Position numbers and translations under genes: made by a program. The notes beneath the pieces are model-generated. The model saw only the letters and a program-made list of their open reading frames with translations, did not search any database and was not told the origin of the DNA. 64,000 bases of DNA, taken from contig JAZLAU010000028.1 of the NCBI GenBank assembly GCA_045613305.1, positions 1 through 64,000 on the forward strand, in the 5' to 3' direction. The stretch's first letter is position 1. Each line of letters opens with the position of its first letter. This stretch comes from SFTJ01 sp045613305. GTDB lineage: Bacteria; Bacteroidota; Bacteroidia; Bacteroidales; Muribaculaceae. This document shows positions 23,258 to 32,300 of the stretch, piece by piece.

Positions 23258-26161
23258 TTATTGCTCAACGGGCACCGACCACAAAGTGCAAACCCCTGAT
23301 TTCAAACCGGGCGATGTAACCTTTACCGAAATTTCGCCAGGAGTGAAAGTGGTGCGAGCCACAATGCGTCGCAAACCGCCTTCGGCATTCAGTTCCTTGT
23401 CGCCAGGATTGTGGTAGAAGAGGTCTTTGCTAGGAGTTATGTAGAAGTCGTAAGAGCCTTTATATGAAGCATTGCCTTCAATCTCGAAATGCAATAAATT
23501 GTTTGCAAACGGACACCATTTTCCGTCTTTGTCGACGATTTTTGCTGTTATGACAAAGGCGTCGGAACCGTTAGCGGTAAGTGCAAACGGTTTGCCGTTG
23601 GCGTCGAGTGTCGCATTTTCTACGTTAAGCACCACAGCGTAAGGCTCGCCCGACGATTCTATTTGGTCGAAGCACACTGGTTTACGGTCGTAATCCATGC
23701 CTACAACTTTCACCGTGCCTGGTTCCCACGCAATGTTTTTCCAAGTGCATCGCTTGGTGTCGCCTTTAGGAGTGACAACTCCTTGCGACTTGCCGTTGAC
23801 AAACAGTTCCACGTATGGGCAGTTGCTCCACGCGTCAACGTCCTGTGTGCCAGAAAAGTTCCAGTGACTTTGAAGAGTTACGCCAGGTTGCTTTTCAAAC
23901 GGAACCCAAAGGGCGTTTTTGTAGATGCGGTATTTTAGTTTAGGGAATCTGTTGCCGTCCATAGCGCACGAACCCAAACTCTTTTGGTTGCGTTTGCCGT
24001 TAAGGTAAATAGTGTAGCCTTCGCCATAAGTTTCGGCAAGCATCCAATCTATCCAGCCACATGCATTGTTGCGAATGTCGTCGCAATAATTCTGCGCATA
24101 CCAGTTAGAGAACGCCTTTTCGTTGTCGTAGTCGAAACGAGCAATGCACCAACTTGGATTTCCGCTCCAATTAGTGCCATACACTTCGGCATTCATGGCA
24201 GGGTGCTGGTCGCTGCCGTAATATCCGTTGGTGTAAGATATTAGAATAGGGTATTTGTCGTCCCAACGGTCGGGTTTGCCGTCACGGTTCGAAACTATGC
24301 GAGGAGCGATGAAATCCCATTTGTTTACTTCTTGTTGGGTGTATATAGGCCAATATTTTTCGCCGTCGTGAGCAAGACCGTTGTTTGATTCCCAAACCAC
24401 AACAGAAGGGTGGTTACGGAAAGCAATAATGCAATCGCGGTCGTATTCACGCTTGTAGGTTAGTGCGGGTTCGTTTTTTAGCGCCCATTCGTTGTCGCCG
24501 CTGTTAACGATAAGCATAATGCCTAAAGCATCGGCAGCGTTAAACATTTCGTAGTGAGGAGATTGGTGACCTACGCGCAAGGTGTTGCCACCGCATTCGG
24601 CAATGAGGCGCATGTCGTTCCATTGCAATGATTCGGGCATGGCCGAGCCAAGTCCGGGATAAATGTTTCGGTTGCCAAAGCCGCGCAAAATCACCTTTTC
24701 ACCGTTCACAAAGCAGTGGTTTTTGTCCCAAGTGATGGTTCGTAGCCCCACCTTTTCGCTTCGTGTGTCAACAAGTTTGCCGTCGGCATACACCTTATTA
24801 ATTAAAGTATATAGGTGAGGCGAGCCCGAGGCACCTATAGGATACCAAAGGATGGGGTTTTGGATTGAAGCCGTGAAGTCGAATCCGCATAACTGATTGC
24901 TTTCGATATTGCGGTTTTCGGTGCGAGAGAATGCTGTGTTGCCTTCGCTGTCGATTAGTTCGGTCACCAATTTCACCGATGCGGACTTGCTTGACTGGTT
25001 TTCAACGTTCACAAGGCAGCGGAAAGTGGCCTTTTGTGAGGTTGCTTCGGTGGTCGCGAAATATGTTCCCCATTTGTTAAGCGGAGAGTAACTGTTTTCA
25101 GGGATGTGAATTTTGTGCTTTTTAAGCAGTAAAATTTTTGAAGCAATGCCGCCTTGAGCTTGGCCGAAGCCTTCGTTTTCGGCAAAATTAGGCCAAGTGA
25201 AGAAAGTGTCCTTAGAATTGCTTACTCTTATTGCGATTTGGTTTTCTTCGTTCCATTTCACAAAAGGAGTTATGTCGATGCAGAAAGGCAGGAAGCTGCC
25301 GACGTGAGTCACAGGTGCTGGTTGTGGCACTTTAGTGTTTGATTTCACAGGATGCCCGTTAATGTAAACAGCAGCGCCGAGGTTAACGCTAAAGAAATGT
25401 AGATATAATAAACTGTTTCGGTCATCTTTAGAAATAAACAATTTCTTGCGATACCAAGTTTCGCCGCGCCAGCAACGTTCGCCGGTGGTGGCGTTGAGGT
25501 AGGTGTCGAATTCGTTGAAGCAGTGCGGAATTCCCACGTCTTCCCAACTGCTGTCGTCGAAATCGGCGCTACAAATGTTTTCAACATCTATAGGCTTTAC
25601 CTTAGGAGTAACAATTGCTTCGCAAAGCACTGGTGTTACCGTGCTTTTATTGATGTTGAGGCAATTGTGAATTGTCACCATTAAATAGCGGTATTCTTTG
25701 CCAATTTCGATGTTGGCCGAGGTACTTTTGGTGACAACCGCCGCGCCAAATGTGTTGTTTACGTTTGTTATGTCGTTAACCTGATTAAGAGAGCACTCAA
25801 TGCTTGAGTTTTGGGCAATGATGTCCCAATTTGAATTGTCGTTGCTGGCTTTAACCGTAACTGTAACGTTTCGTACAGAGTCGGCGCCGAATGTTAGCGA
25901 AAGGTTATCGATAACTCTGTTGCTTCGGCAATCGATGTGAATCAGTTGGTTAGTTACATCGACGTGCGTATCGGTTTTGTTATCGCAGAGTTGGTCCACT
26001 TGGCGGTTGCCCACCATGACATTGCCATTTTTTGCCAGGTTTTCCTGTTGTTTTAGGATTTTTGTGAATTTCCATGGCGTGTTGCCAATGTTAACTGCTT
26101 GTTGGGCACTTGCGCCCATGGCAAAAATGGTTAGAATAACACCTAACGCAATATTTTTCAT
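23258..26161 (-). CDS. GH2 family protein with F5/8C-like insertion and altered acid/base motif
   Basis: 967 aa. Signal peptide (1-20). The GH2 N-terminal sandwich begins at VNIGNTPWKF (23-32) but is interrupted at about 40-190 by a discoidin (F5/8 type C)-like segment, resuming at FDDSSWEDVGIPHCFNEFD. An Ig-like domain follows at about 350-475 and the TIM barrel at about 480-770. Where the other two GH2 enzymes here have W-x-x-F-N-E, this one reads WESNNG (590-595): the acid/base position is Gly595, with a Glu at 591. A candidate nucleophile is Glu659 in NAEVYG. C-terminal Ig-like domains complete it. It may use a shifted acid/base, as some GH2 subgroups might, or be catalytically weak. Between FG-GAP (24 nt) and esterase genes, same strand. 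Confidence 0.82.
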   Translation of the reverse strand: MKNIALGVILTIFAMGASAQQAVNIGNTPWKFTKILKQQENLAKNGNVMVGNRQVDQLCDNKTDTHVDVTNQLIHIDCRSNRVIDNLSLTFGADSVRNVTVTVKASNDNSNWDIIAQNSSIECSLNQVNDITNVNNTFGAAVVTKSTSANIEIGKEYRYLMVTIHNCLNINKSTVTPVLCEAIVTPKVKPIDVENICSADFDDSSWEDVGIPHCFNEFDTYLNATTGERCWRGETWYRKKLFISKDDRNSLLYLHFFSVNLGAAVYINGHPVKSNTKVPQPAPVTHVGSFLPFCIDITPFVKWNEENQIAIRVSNSKDTFFTWPNFAENEGFGQAQGGIASKILLLKKHKIHIPENSYSPLNKWGTYFATTEATSQKATFRCLVNVENQSSKSASVKLVTELIDSEGNTAFSRTENRNIESNQLCGFDFTASIQNPILWYPIGASGSPHLYTLINKVYADGKLVDTRSEKVGLRTITWDKNHCFVNGEKVILRGFGNRNIYPGLGSAMPESLQWNDMRLIAECGGNTLRVGHQSPHYEMFNAADALGIMLIVNSGDNEWALKNEPALTYKREYDRDCIIAFRNHPSVVVWESNNGLAHDGEKYWPIYTQQEVNKWDFIAPRIVSNRDGKPDRWDDKYPILISYTNGYYGSDQHPAMNAEVYGTNWSGNPSWCIARFDYDNEKAFSNWYAQNYCDDIRNNACGWIDWMLAETYGEGYTIYLNGKRNQKSLGSCAMDGNRFPKLKYRIYKNALWVPFEKQPGVTLQSHWNFSGTQDVDAWSNCPYVELFVNGKSQGVVTPKGDTKRCTWKNIAWEPGTVKVVGMDYDRKPVCFDQIESSGEPYAVVLNVENATLDANGKPFALTANGSDAFVITAKIVDKDGKWCPFANNLLHFEIEGNASYKGSYDFYITPSKDLFYHNPGDKELNAEGGLRRIVARTTFTPGEISVKVTSPGLKSGVCTLWSVPVEQ

Positions 26162-26185
26162 GATAAGAGTAAAAAATGGAGTTTG

Positions 26186-28177
26186 TTACTTGATTTGAAT
26201 GCGAATAACCTTTTGAGCCGATTTGTTGGTAACCTTGGCCAAATAAATGCCGGCGCAATCAACATTCACGCTGCCCGAAATAGCAGGATTAGCCGAAGCA
26301 ATTTCGATGCCGGCCATGTTATATACCTTCATGGCACTTTCTGTGTTGCTGCTGAAGAATATAGCACCGTTTTCAGCCCAAACATTAATGTTTGTGTCGT
26401 CGTTTAAGGCGTTATTAATGCCAGAAATGTTGAACGTTTGAGTTTTAGAAGCAAATTGGCCGCCAATGTTACCGTTGTCGATTGCTTGCACGCCCCATTC
26501 ATATTCGCCGCTCTCGGTGATTAGAGTTTTGTAAAAGCATTGATATATGAAGTTGGTGTGGTTTGCAGTTTTAATAAAGCCTGTTGCAGTATTAGCCGGC
26601 ACAACCATGAAGCATTGGTCAGAATCAACCTTTTTTAGGTAAAGGTTGTATCTCAATCCGCCAGCAGGGGTGAAATCGTCGGCTGCAGCATCCCAAGTGA
26701 AAGTAATCATGCCGTTTTCGTCGGCAGAGGCTTGCAGGTTAGAAGGAGCCGAAGGAGCGGTGTTAGGATTGATGCTCTTTTGGCTGCTGTTGTTCATCCA
26801 AAGTTCGGTGTCGCAACCCTTGTTGCACTTTCCGGCACTCCATCCCGAAATCCAAGCGTCGAGGTATCCGTCGCTATTTACATCAACTAAAGCGTTGCTG
26901 CCGTGTGACACGCGAGTGAAATGTCCCTTTTTGCCAAATGGGTCGTTATAGTGAGCGCCATATACCTCAAAATTCAAGTTGCCTTGGTTGGCAAGTATGA
27001 TAGTGGTATGTTCGTTAGTAGCGCCGTGTCCGCTTGTGAGGATATCGGCTAAACCGTCTTGATTGATGTCGCCAAACGATAGTTGCACACCGTCCATACC
27101 CTCGTAATAAATAGGATTTTGAGTGTCGAACTGGCGGTTGCCAAGGTTCTTAACGATGTAGAAGAACTTGGTGTTGGTGTTTTGGTAAGTGCCCGAAAGA
27201 ACGAGTTCAGGCAATTGGTCGTTATTAAGGTCGGCAACCGAGCAAGAAGAGTGACTCACATTTTTCACAGCCAGGCTGCTTTCGGTGAATGTGCCGTCTT
27301 GATTGTTCCAATAAAGGTGTAATTCTGATGTTCTGGTGTAGCCATAACCCGAAGAAAGGATGTCGAGCCAGCCGTCGCCGTCGATGTCGGCAAACACAGC
27401 GCTTCCGTCGGTCATGCCGTGGAATTTGCTTGTTCCGTCAACCGGTGTTTCTTGTAGTTCGAAATGTGTTCCGTCGATGTTTTTATATAGGTACATAACA
27501 CGAAGTGCGTCTTCGAAATCGTCCTTTTTGATACGGTTGCATTCGTCAAAGCCAGTCATCAGCACATCGGTGAGGCCGTCTTTGTTGTAGTCGCCCACGG
27601 TGATCCAGTTATGTCCCTTACCGCCGGCAAGACCGTTGAATATAGGAAGTATGCCCGAATCGTCAATTTCTTCAAACTGGGTTTCGTTGTTGGCGTTGTT
27701 TCCCTTGTTGATGTAGAGTTGAGATTTGAATTGTGAGAAATCGGTGCTGAAGTCCTTCCATGCATAACCGTGATTGTTGATGCCAATAAGCAACATGTCG
27801 AGAAGACCGTCGTTGTTAGGGTCGAACCACACTGGACAAGCCCATGCTGTGCCTTTGAACGGAGACTTAAAGACGCGATTGAAGGTGCCGTTTCCGTTGT
27901 TGGTGTAAAGGTTCGACTGAACATTGTTGTCGATTAGCGGGTTTTTGTCGCTATAGAACAGGTCGATTTTGTCGTCGTTGTTAAAGTCGCCCCAAGCAGC
28001 ACCGGCATAAGTGGCGTGATAGAATTGCTTTGCTGGTTGTGACACGATTGCGCTTTGGTTTGCAACTGGTTCAGATGCAAGAGCAAACTTAATGTTTGAA
28101 ACGCTATTAGGGGTTTGTGCCGATGCGCATAAAGCCAACCCAAATATTGAAAATTGAAGAAATCTCGTTGCTTTCAT
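26186..28177 (-). CDS. Stand-alone FG-GAP propeller protein with FN3-like domain and sorting tail
   Basis: The ATG at 28177 is chosen because it opens a clean signal peptide (MKATRFLQFSIFGLALCASA); the longer frame from 28267 adds a second hydrophobic stretch. 663 aa from this start. Seven calcium-loop repeats are visible (DFNNDD, DPNNDG, DYNKDG, DIDGDG, DLNNDQ, DINQDG, DVNSDG), so a seven-bladed propeller is likely, then an FN3-like domain (APSAPSNLQASADENG to EYEWGVQAIDNG) and a Por-secretion-like tail (GIYLAKVTNKSAQK). It matches the C-terminal 620 or so residues of the GH2 fusion at 11055-15380 domain for domain. Probably a surface glycan-binding or scaffold protein; no enzyme motif found. 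Confidence 0.82.
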   Translation of the reverse strand: MKATRFLQFSIFGLALCASAQTPNSVSNIKFALASEPVANQSAIVSQPAKQFYHATYAGAAWGDFNNDDKIDLFYSDKNPLIDNNVQSNLYTNNGNGTFNRVFKSPFKGTAWACPVWFDPNNDGLLDMLLIGINNHGYAWKDFSTDFSQFKSQLYINKGNNANNETQFEEIDDSGILPIFNGLAGGKGHNWITVGDYNKDGLTDVLMTGFDECNRIKKDDFEDALRVMYLYKNIDGTHFELQETPVDGTSKFHGMTDGSAVFADIDGDGWLDILSSGYGYTRTSELHLYWNNQDGTFTESSLAVKNVSHSSCSVADLNNDQLPELVLSGTYQNTNTKFFYIVKNLGNRQFDTQNPIYYEGMDGVQLSFGDINQDGLADILTSGHGATNEHTTIILANQGNLNFEVYGAHYNDPFGKKGHFTRVSHGSNALVDVNSDGYLDAWISGWSAGKCNKGCDTELWMNNSSQKSINPNTAPSAPSNLQASADENGMITFTWDAAADDFTPAGGLRYNLYLKKVDSDQCFMVVPANTATGFIKTANHTNFIYQCFYKTLITESGEYEWGVQAIDNGNIGGQFASKTQTFNISGINNALNDDTNINVWAENGAIFFSSNTESAMKVYNMAGIEIASANPAISGSVNVDCAGIYLAKVTNKSAQKVIRIQIK

Positions 28178-28202
28178 GTATAAAAAAGTAAATTCAGTTT
28201 TT

Positions 28203-28222
28203 GTAATGTAAAGATACATTAC
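28203..28222. repeat. Perfect inverted repeat upstream of the FG-GAP gene
   Basis: GTAATGTA (28203-28210) and TACATTAC (28215-28222) with a 4-nt loop, 26 nt before the FG-GAP ATG. The minus strand here reads TATCTTTA, one base off a -7 element. Operator or leader hairpin. Confidence 0.45.
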
Positions 28223-28299
28223 GCTTAAAACAAAAATTATTGCAATCGTATCAATAAATAAAAACATTCAGTCCTATTAGGGCTTAAACGGAGTTATGA

Positions 28300-29316
28300 T
28301 TAGTTGTTTAGGAATTCTTTCATCGACCAAGAGTCTTTCCAATTGATGACAATGTTTTCGTTTTGGAATTCAATAGGCAGCCAAATGTAGCGAGAGTCGT
28401 TAAGCATTAATTTGTTCCAATTGTCGAACATCATAATGAACTTTCCGGGTTTTCCGTTAACAGGGATAACGAAGGTGCTTTGACCATAGAACGTTTTGTC
28501 GGCATCCTTTCCGGCGCAAGGGTTGTGAAGAGGCTTGAAGGTTCCGAGCATAGAGTCGGCAATGGCAAACTGTGCTTCGTTAGGGTCCCAACCAGAGCAC
28601 CCCGAAGAAACGATATAGTATTTGCCGTTGTGCTTAAATACGGCCGGTGCTTCTCTTGACAATCCTATGAATTGTCGGGTGTAGGTGTCGGTTACCTTAA
28701 GGTAGTCGTCGGTAAGTTGGCTAATGTGTAGCGTAGAGTTGCCTTCAGAAGAATAAAGCAGATAGGCCTTACCGTCGTCGTCCTTAAAAACAGTCATATC
28801 GCGGCTTTCGGTGTTGTGAGGGCGAGCATCGCCAATGAACTTAAATGGGCCAGTAGGGCTGTCGCTCACGGCAACGCCGGCAGCAGCACGGCTGTAGTTG
28901 GCATTGTCGATGTGCATCCACATCACAAATTTGTTGGTCTTTTCGTTATAGATTACTTTTGGGCGTTCGACCACCATAGATGGGTGTATGCTTGAATGCA
29001 CATAGGTGGTGTCGGGTTGTAGGACCACGCCTTCGAAAGTCCAGTCGCAAAGATTTTCAGAAGAATAGCAAGAAACGCCCACCACATCGGTTCTGTAGCA
29101 TTCCCATCCCACACCGGGCGAGCGGTAGGTGAAGTCGCCTTTGTATTCGCCATACCAGTAGTATTTGCCGTTGTGAAACATTATGCCACCGCCATGAGCA
29201 TTTATAGCCTGATTGTTAGTGTCGAGCCATTGAGCCTTGGGAGTGATGATGTCGTTGGCTGTTGCCAATAGTGGCAAACTGACTAACAGAATTAGAGTTG
29301 AGATTATTTTATTCAT
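28300..29316 (-). CDS. GH43-like glycosidase, galactanase-type subgroup
   Basis: 338 aa with a signal peptide (1-20) and a single five-bladed propeller. Instead of the usual GH43 D-P base motif the first blade reads NAHGGGIMFHNGKYYWYGE (39-57), the form known from the subgroup that contains exo-beta-1,3-galactanases, in which the Asp base is absent. Other motifs: VVERPKVIYNE (115-125), ESRDMTVFKDDDG (170-182) and REAPAVFKHNGKYYI (221-235), whose Glu222 is the likely acid. This supports action on beta-galactan, but only by family resemblance. It lies 16 nt downstream of the HTCS gene on the same strand, probably co-transcribed with it. Confidence 0.8.
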   Translation of the reverse strand: MNKIISTLILLVSLPLLATANDIITPKAQWLDTNNQAINAHGGGIMFHNGKYYWYGEYKGDFTYRSPGVGWECYRTDVVGVSCYSSENLCDWTFEGVVLQPDTTYVHSSIHPSMVVERPKVIYNEKTNKFVMWMHIDNANYSRAAAGVAVSDSPTGPFKFIGDARPHNTESRDMTVFKDDDGKAYLLYSSEGNSTLHISQLTDDYLKVTDTYTRQFIGLSREAPAVFKHNGKYYIVSSGCSGWDPNEAQFAIADSMLGTFKPLHNPCAGKDADKTFYGQSTFVIPVNGKPGKFIMMFDNWNKLMLNDSRYIWLPIEFQNENIVINWKDSWSMKEFLNN

Positions 29317-29332
29317 GTTGTTTTATTGAGTC

Positions 29333-32300
29333 TTAAAATTCTTCTTTTTCGTTTTCTTCGCGACGTTGTCGTTGCTGCTTTTCGAATTCCTTAGGGGTTA
29401 TGCCATATTGCTTTTGGAAGAGTTTAATGAAATAACTTGGCGAGTTAATGCCCACTAAGTAGCACACTTCACCGATGCGGTAACTTCCTTCGGTAATCAG
29501 TTCTGTAGATTTCTTCAAACGAATTAAACGGATGAAATCGGTAGGCGATGTGCCCGATACAGCCTTAATCTTTCGGTGCAGGCTCGAACGGCTCATGCAT
29601 GCCTTTTCGGCCAAAAGTTCAACACCGAAGTTAGGGTTGGTGATGTTTTCTTCGATTGTTTCGATAATCTTGTTGATAAGAGTTTGGTCGGCCTTGCTGA
29701 TGCCAAAGCTGTTGGTTGATATAAACGGCTTCTTGCTGAATGATTCTCGGTCGCGAATGCGGTTATCGATGATTGAAGTTATTTGAGCCACCAAATACTT
29801 AAACGAGAAAGGCTTTTCGATGTAAGCGTCAGCCCCAAGTTTTAGCCCTTCCACCTTGCTGTCGAGGTCGTTCTTTGCAGTTAGCAAAATCACAGGAATG
29901 TGGCTTGTTTCGATATTTGCCTTAATGTGTTTACAAAGTTCCAGACCGTCCATTTCAGGCATCATAATGTCGGAAATCACGATGTCGGCGTTGCATTCGC
30001 TGAGTTTAGCCAGCGCTTCCACACCATTAGTTGCAGTTTCAACGGTGTAGATAGTGCTCAATTTTCCGGCAATGAAAGATAGAAGTTCAGAGTTGTCTTC
30101 TACCATCATCACCACAAGGTTACGTTTGTCGTCGTCGGCCAGAGCAGTCTCGTTGTCGAAGATTGTGTCTGGGTGTGGTTCTTTGGCAACAGGAACATTG
30201 CATTCTTGCTTGAGGGTAACTTCAAAAACGTTAAGCCCGTTAACGACTTTATATATTAGTGAACCGTTGTTCATTTCGGCCAACTGTTTCGCCAAGTTTA
30301 ATCCGATTCCCGACGAAGCAGGATTGTTCATGTTTTTGCGAAGTTGGAAGAACGGCTCAAATATTTTATCGTGAGCATCTTCGGGCACGGTGTCGCCATC
30401 GTTAAGCACCGAAATTGTGACAGTGCCATTTTCGCACTTCATTTCAACATTTACAAACGAATCGCTGTATTTCACGGCGTTCGATAGCAAGTTGTTGATA
30501 ATCTTAATTATTGAATTCTTATCGGCCGAAACGTAAATTTCGTTATCGGGGATATTAAATCCTATGTTTTTGTTAGTCTCTTTGAGTTCATCAAACTCAA
30601 GCACCTTTTGGTTAAGTAATTCGGTTATGTTGACGCACGAAATGTTGAGGTGCATCTTATTGTTGTCGATTTTTCGGAAATCGAGCAATTGGTTGGTAAT
30701 GTTTAGCAACTCGTTGGTGTTGCGTTGCATAGTGGCCAGATTGCGTTTGATTTCGGCGTCGGCAATATCCATGTCGACGAGTGTTTCAAGCGGGCCGTTG
30801 ATGAGAGTCACCGGAGTTCTGATTTCGTGTGCCACGTCGGTGTAGAAATCGAGTTTTGTGCGGTAAAGTTCCTTTTCCTTTTCGCTTTCGTAAAGAAGTT
30901 TTTCTTCGTGAGTTTTCTTTTCGCCGCGAATGCGAAGCAGTCGAATTGTGTAAGTTATAAGCACAAGAGCGAGTAGGATGTAGACGATTTTAGCCAATGT
31001 GGTGTTCCACCAAGGTGCCAAAATGTTGATTTTCAGGCTTATTTCCTTGTCGCTCCACACGCCGTCGTTGTTGGCACCCTTCACTCGCAGGGTGTAGTTT
31101 CCGGGCGTAAGGTTAGTGTATACCATGCTTGCGCCGGTGGTTGTGTGCACCCAATCGTCGTTCACGCCTTCCATTTTGTAGGCAATGATGTTGGCTGTAG
31201 GCATGATGTAACTCAACGAAGCAAACTCAAAACCGATGGTGTTTTGATGGTGGTTAAGGGTTATCTCGTCGGTGTAGATAATGCTTTGAGAAAGAGGTGA
31301 TTTGTCGGATTTTGGTGTTATTTCCAGGTTGTTGACAAGCAGTTTTGTGATAAAAACCGAAGGAGGAGTTTGGTTTTTGCTAATAGAATAGGGGTTGAAC
31401 GCAATCATCCCCTCGGCGCAGCCAAAATAGAATCGTCCGTCTGAAGCCTTGAGGGCAGATTTGTAAGAGAATTGGTTGCTTGGCAAGCCGTTGTAGGTTG
31501 TAAACACTTTGCAAGAAGCGTCTTGAGGGTTGAATTTAACCAATCCGTTGTTGGTGCCGAACCATAAAAATCCATCCTTGTCTTCAAGGATTTTATAGGC
31601 AGTTTCATCGGGCAAACCTTCTTTGATTCCGTAACTTGTGAAGTCGTTAGTTGCCTTGTTGTAAAGGCAGATACCGCCGCGGTCGGTAGAGAACCAAATG
31701 TTGCCGTCGCTTGTTTCCATGATGCTGCTAACCGAGTTGCTGCTTAGCGACTTAGGATTTTTTTCGTCGTGAGTGAAGTTTTCAATTTCTTGAGTGAGCG
31801 GATTGTACTTAAACACCCCTTTACCCATCGAAGCAACCCAAATGTTTTTGTTTATGTCTTCAATTATGTCGAAGATGAATGCGCTGCCAAATTGAGGCAT
31901 GTGCTCAAATTTCATGGTCATTTTGTTGCCAACATACACTCCCCAGCCGTTTCCTATCCAAGTGTTGCCGTTGCTGTCGTCGCAAATGGCATAAATGCTG
32001 GCTTCGTTAATGCCAAGATTGTTGGCCGAATAGTGCTGAGTTGATAGGGTTTTGTTATTTGTAACGTCTAATCCGTTTTTGAAATATCCAATCCACACTT
32101 TGTTGTCGTTGGCAAAGAGACTAAGCACTTTATTGCTGTTAAGACGAGAGTTCACGTTGTGAAACTGGCCTGTGGAGTTCGACAAATAGCACACCCCGGC
32201 GTCGTAGGTGCCAATCCATATGTTGTTGTTAGAGTCTTCGATAATGGAACGCACTTGCTTGCTGTTGATAGAATTGCTTGTAAGCGGCACATATCGAGTG

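Noticed and set aside
23148..23268. Longer start of the SASA esterase
   Set aside because: The extra 40 residues are not a signal sequence, whereas the internal ATG at 23148 opens an ideal one.
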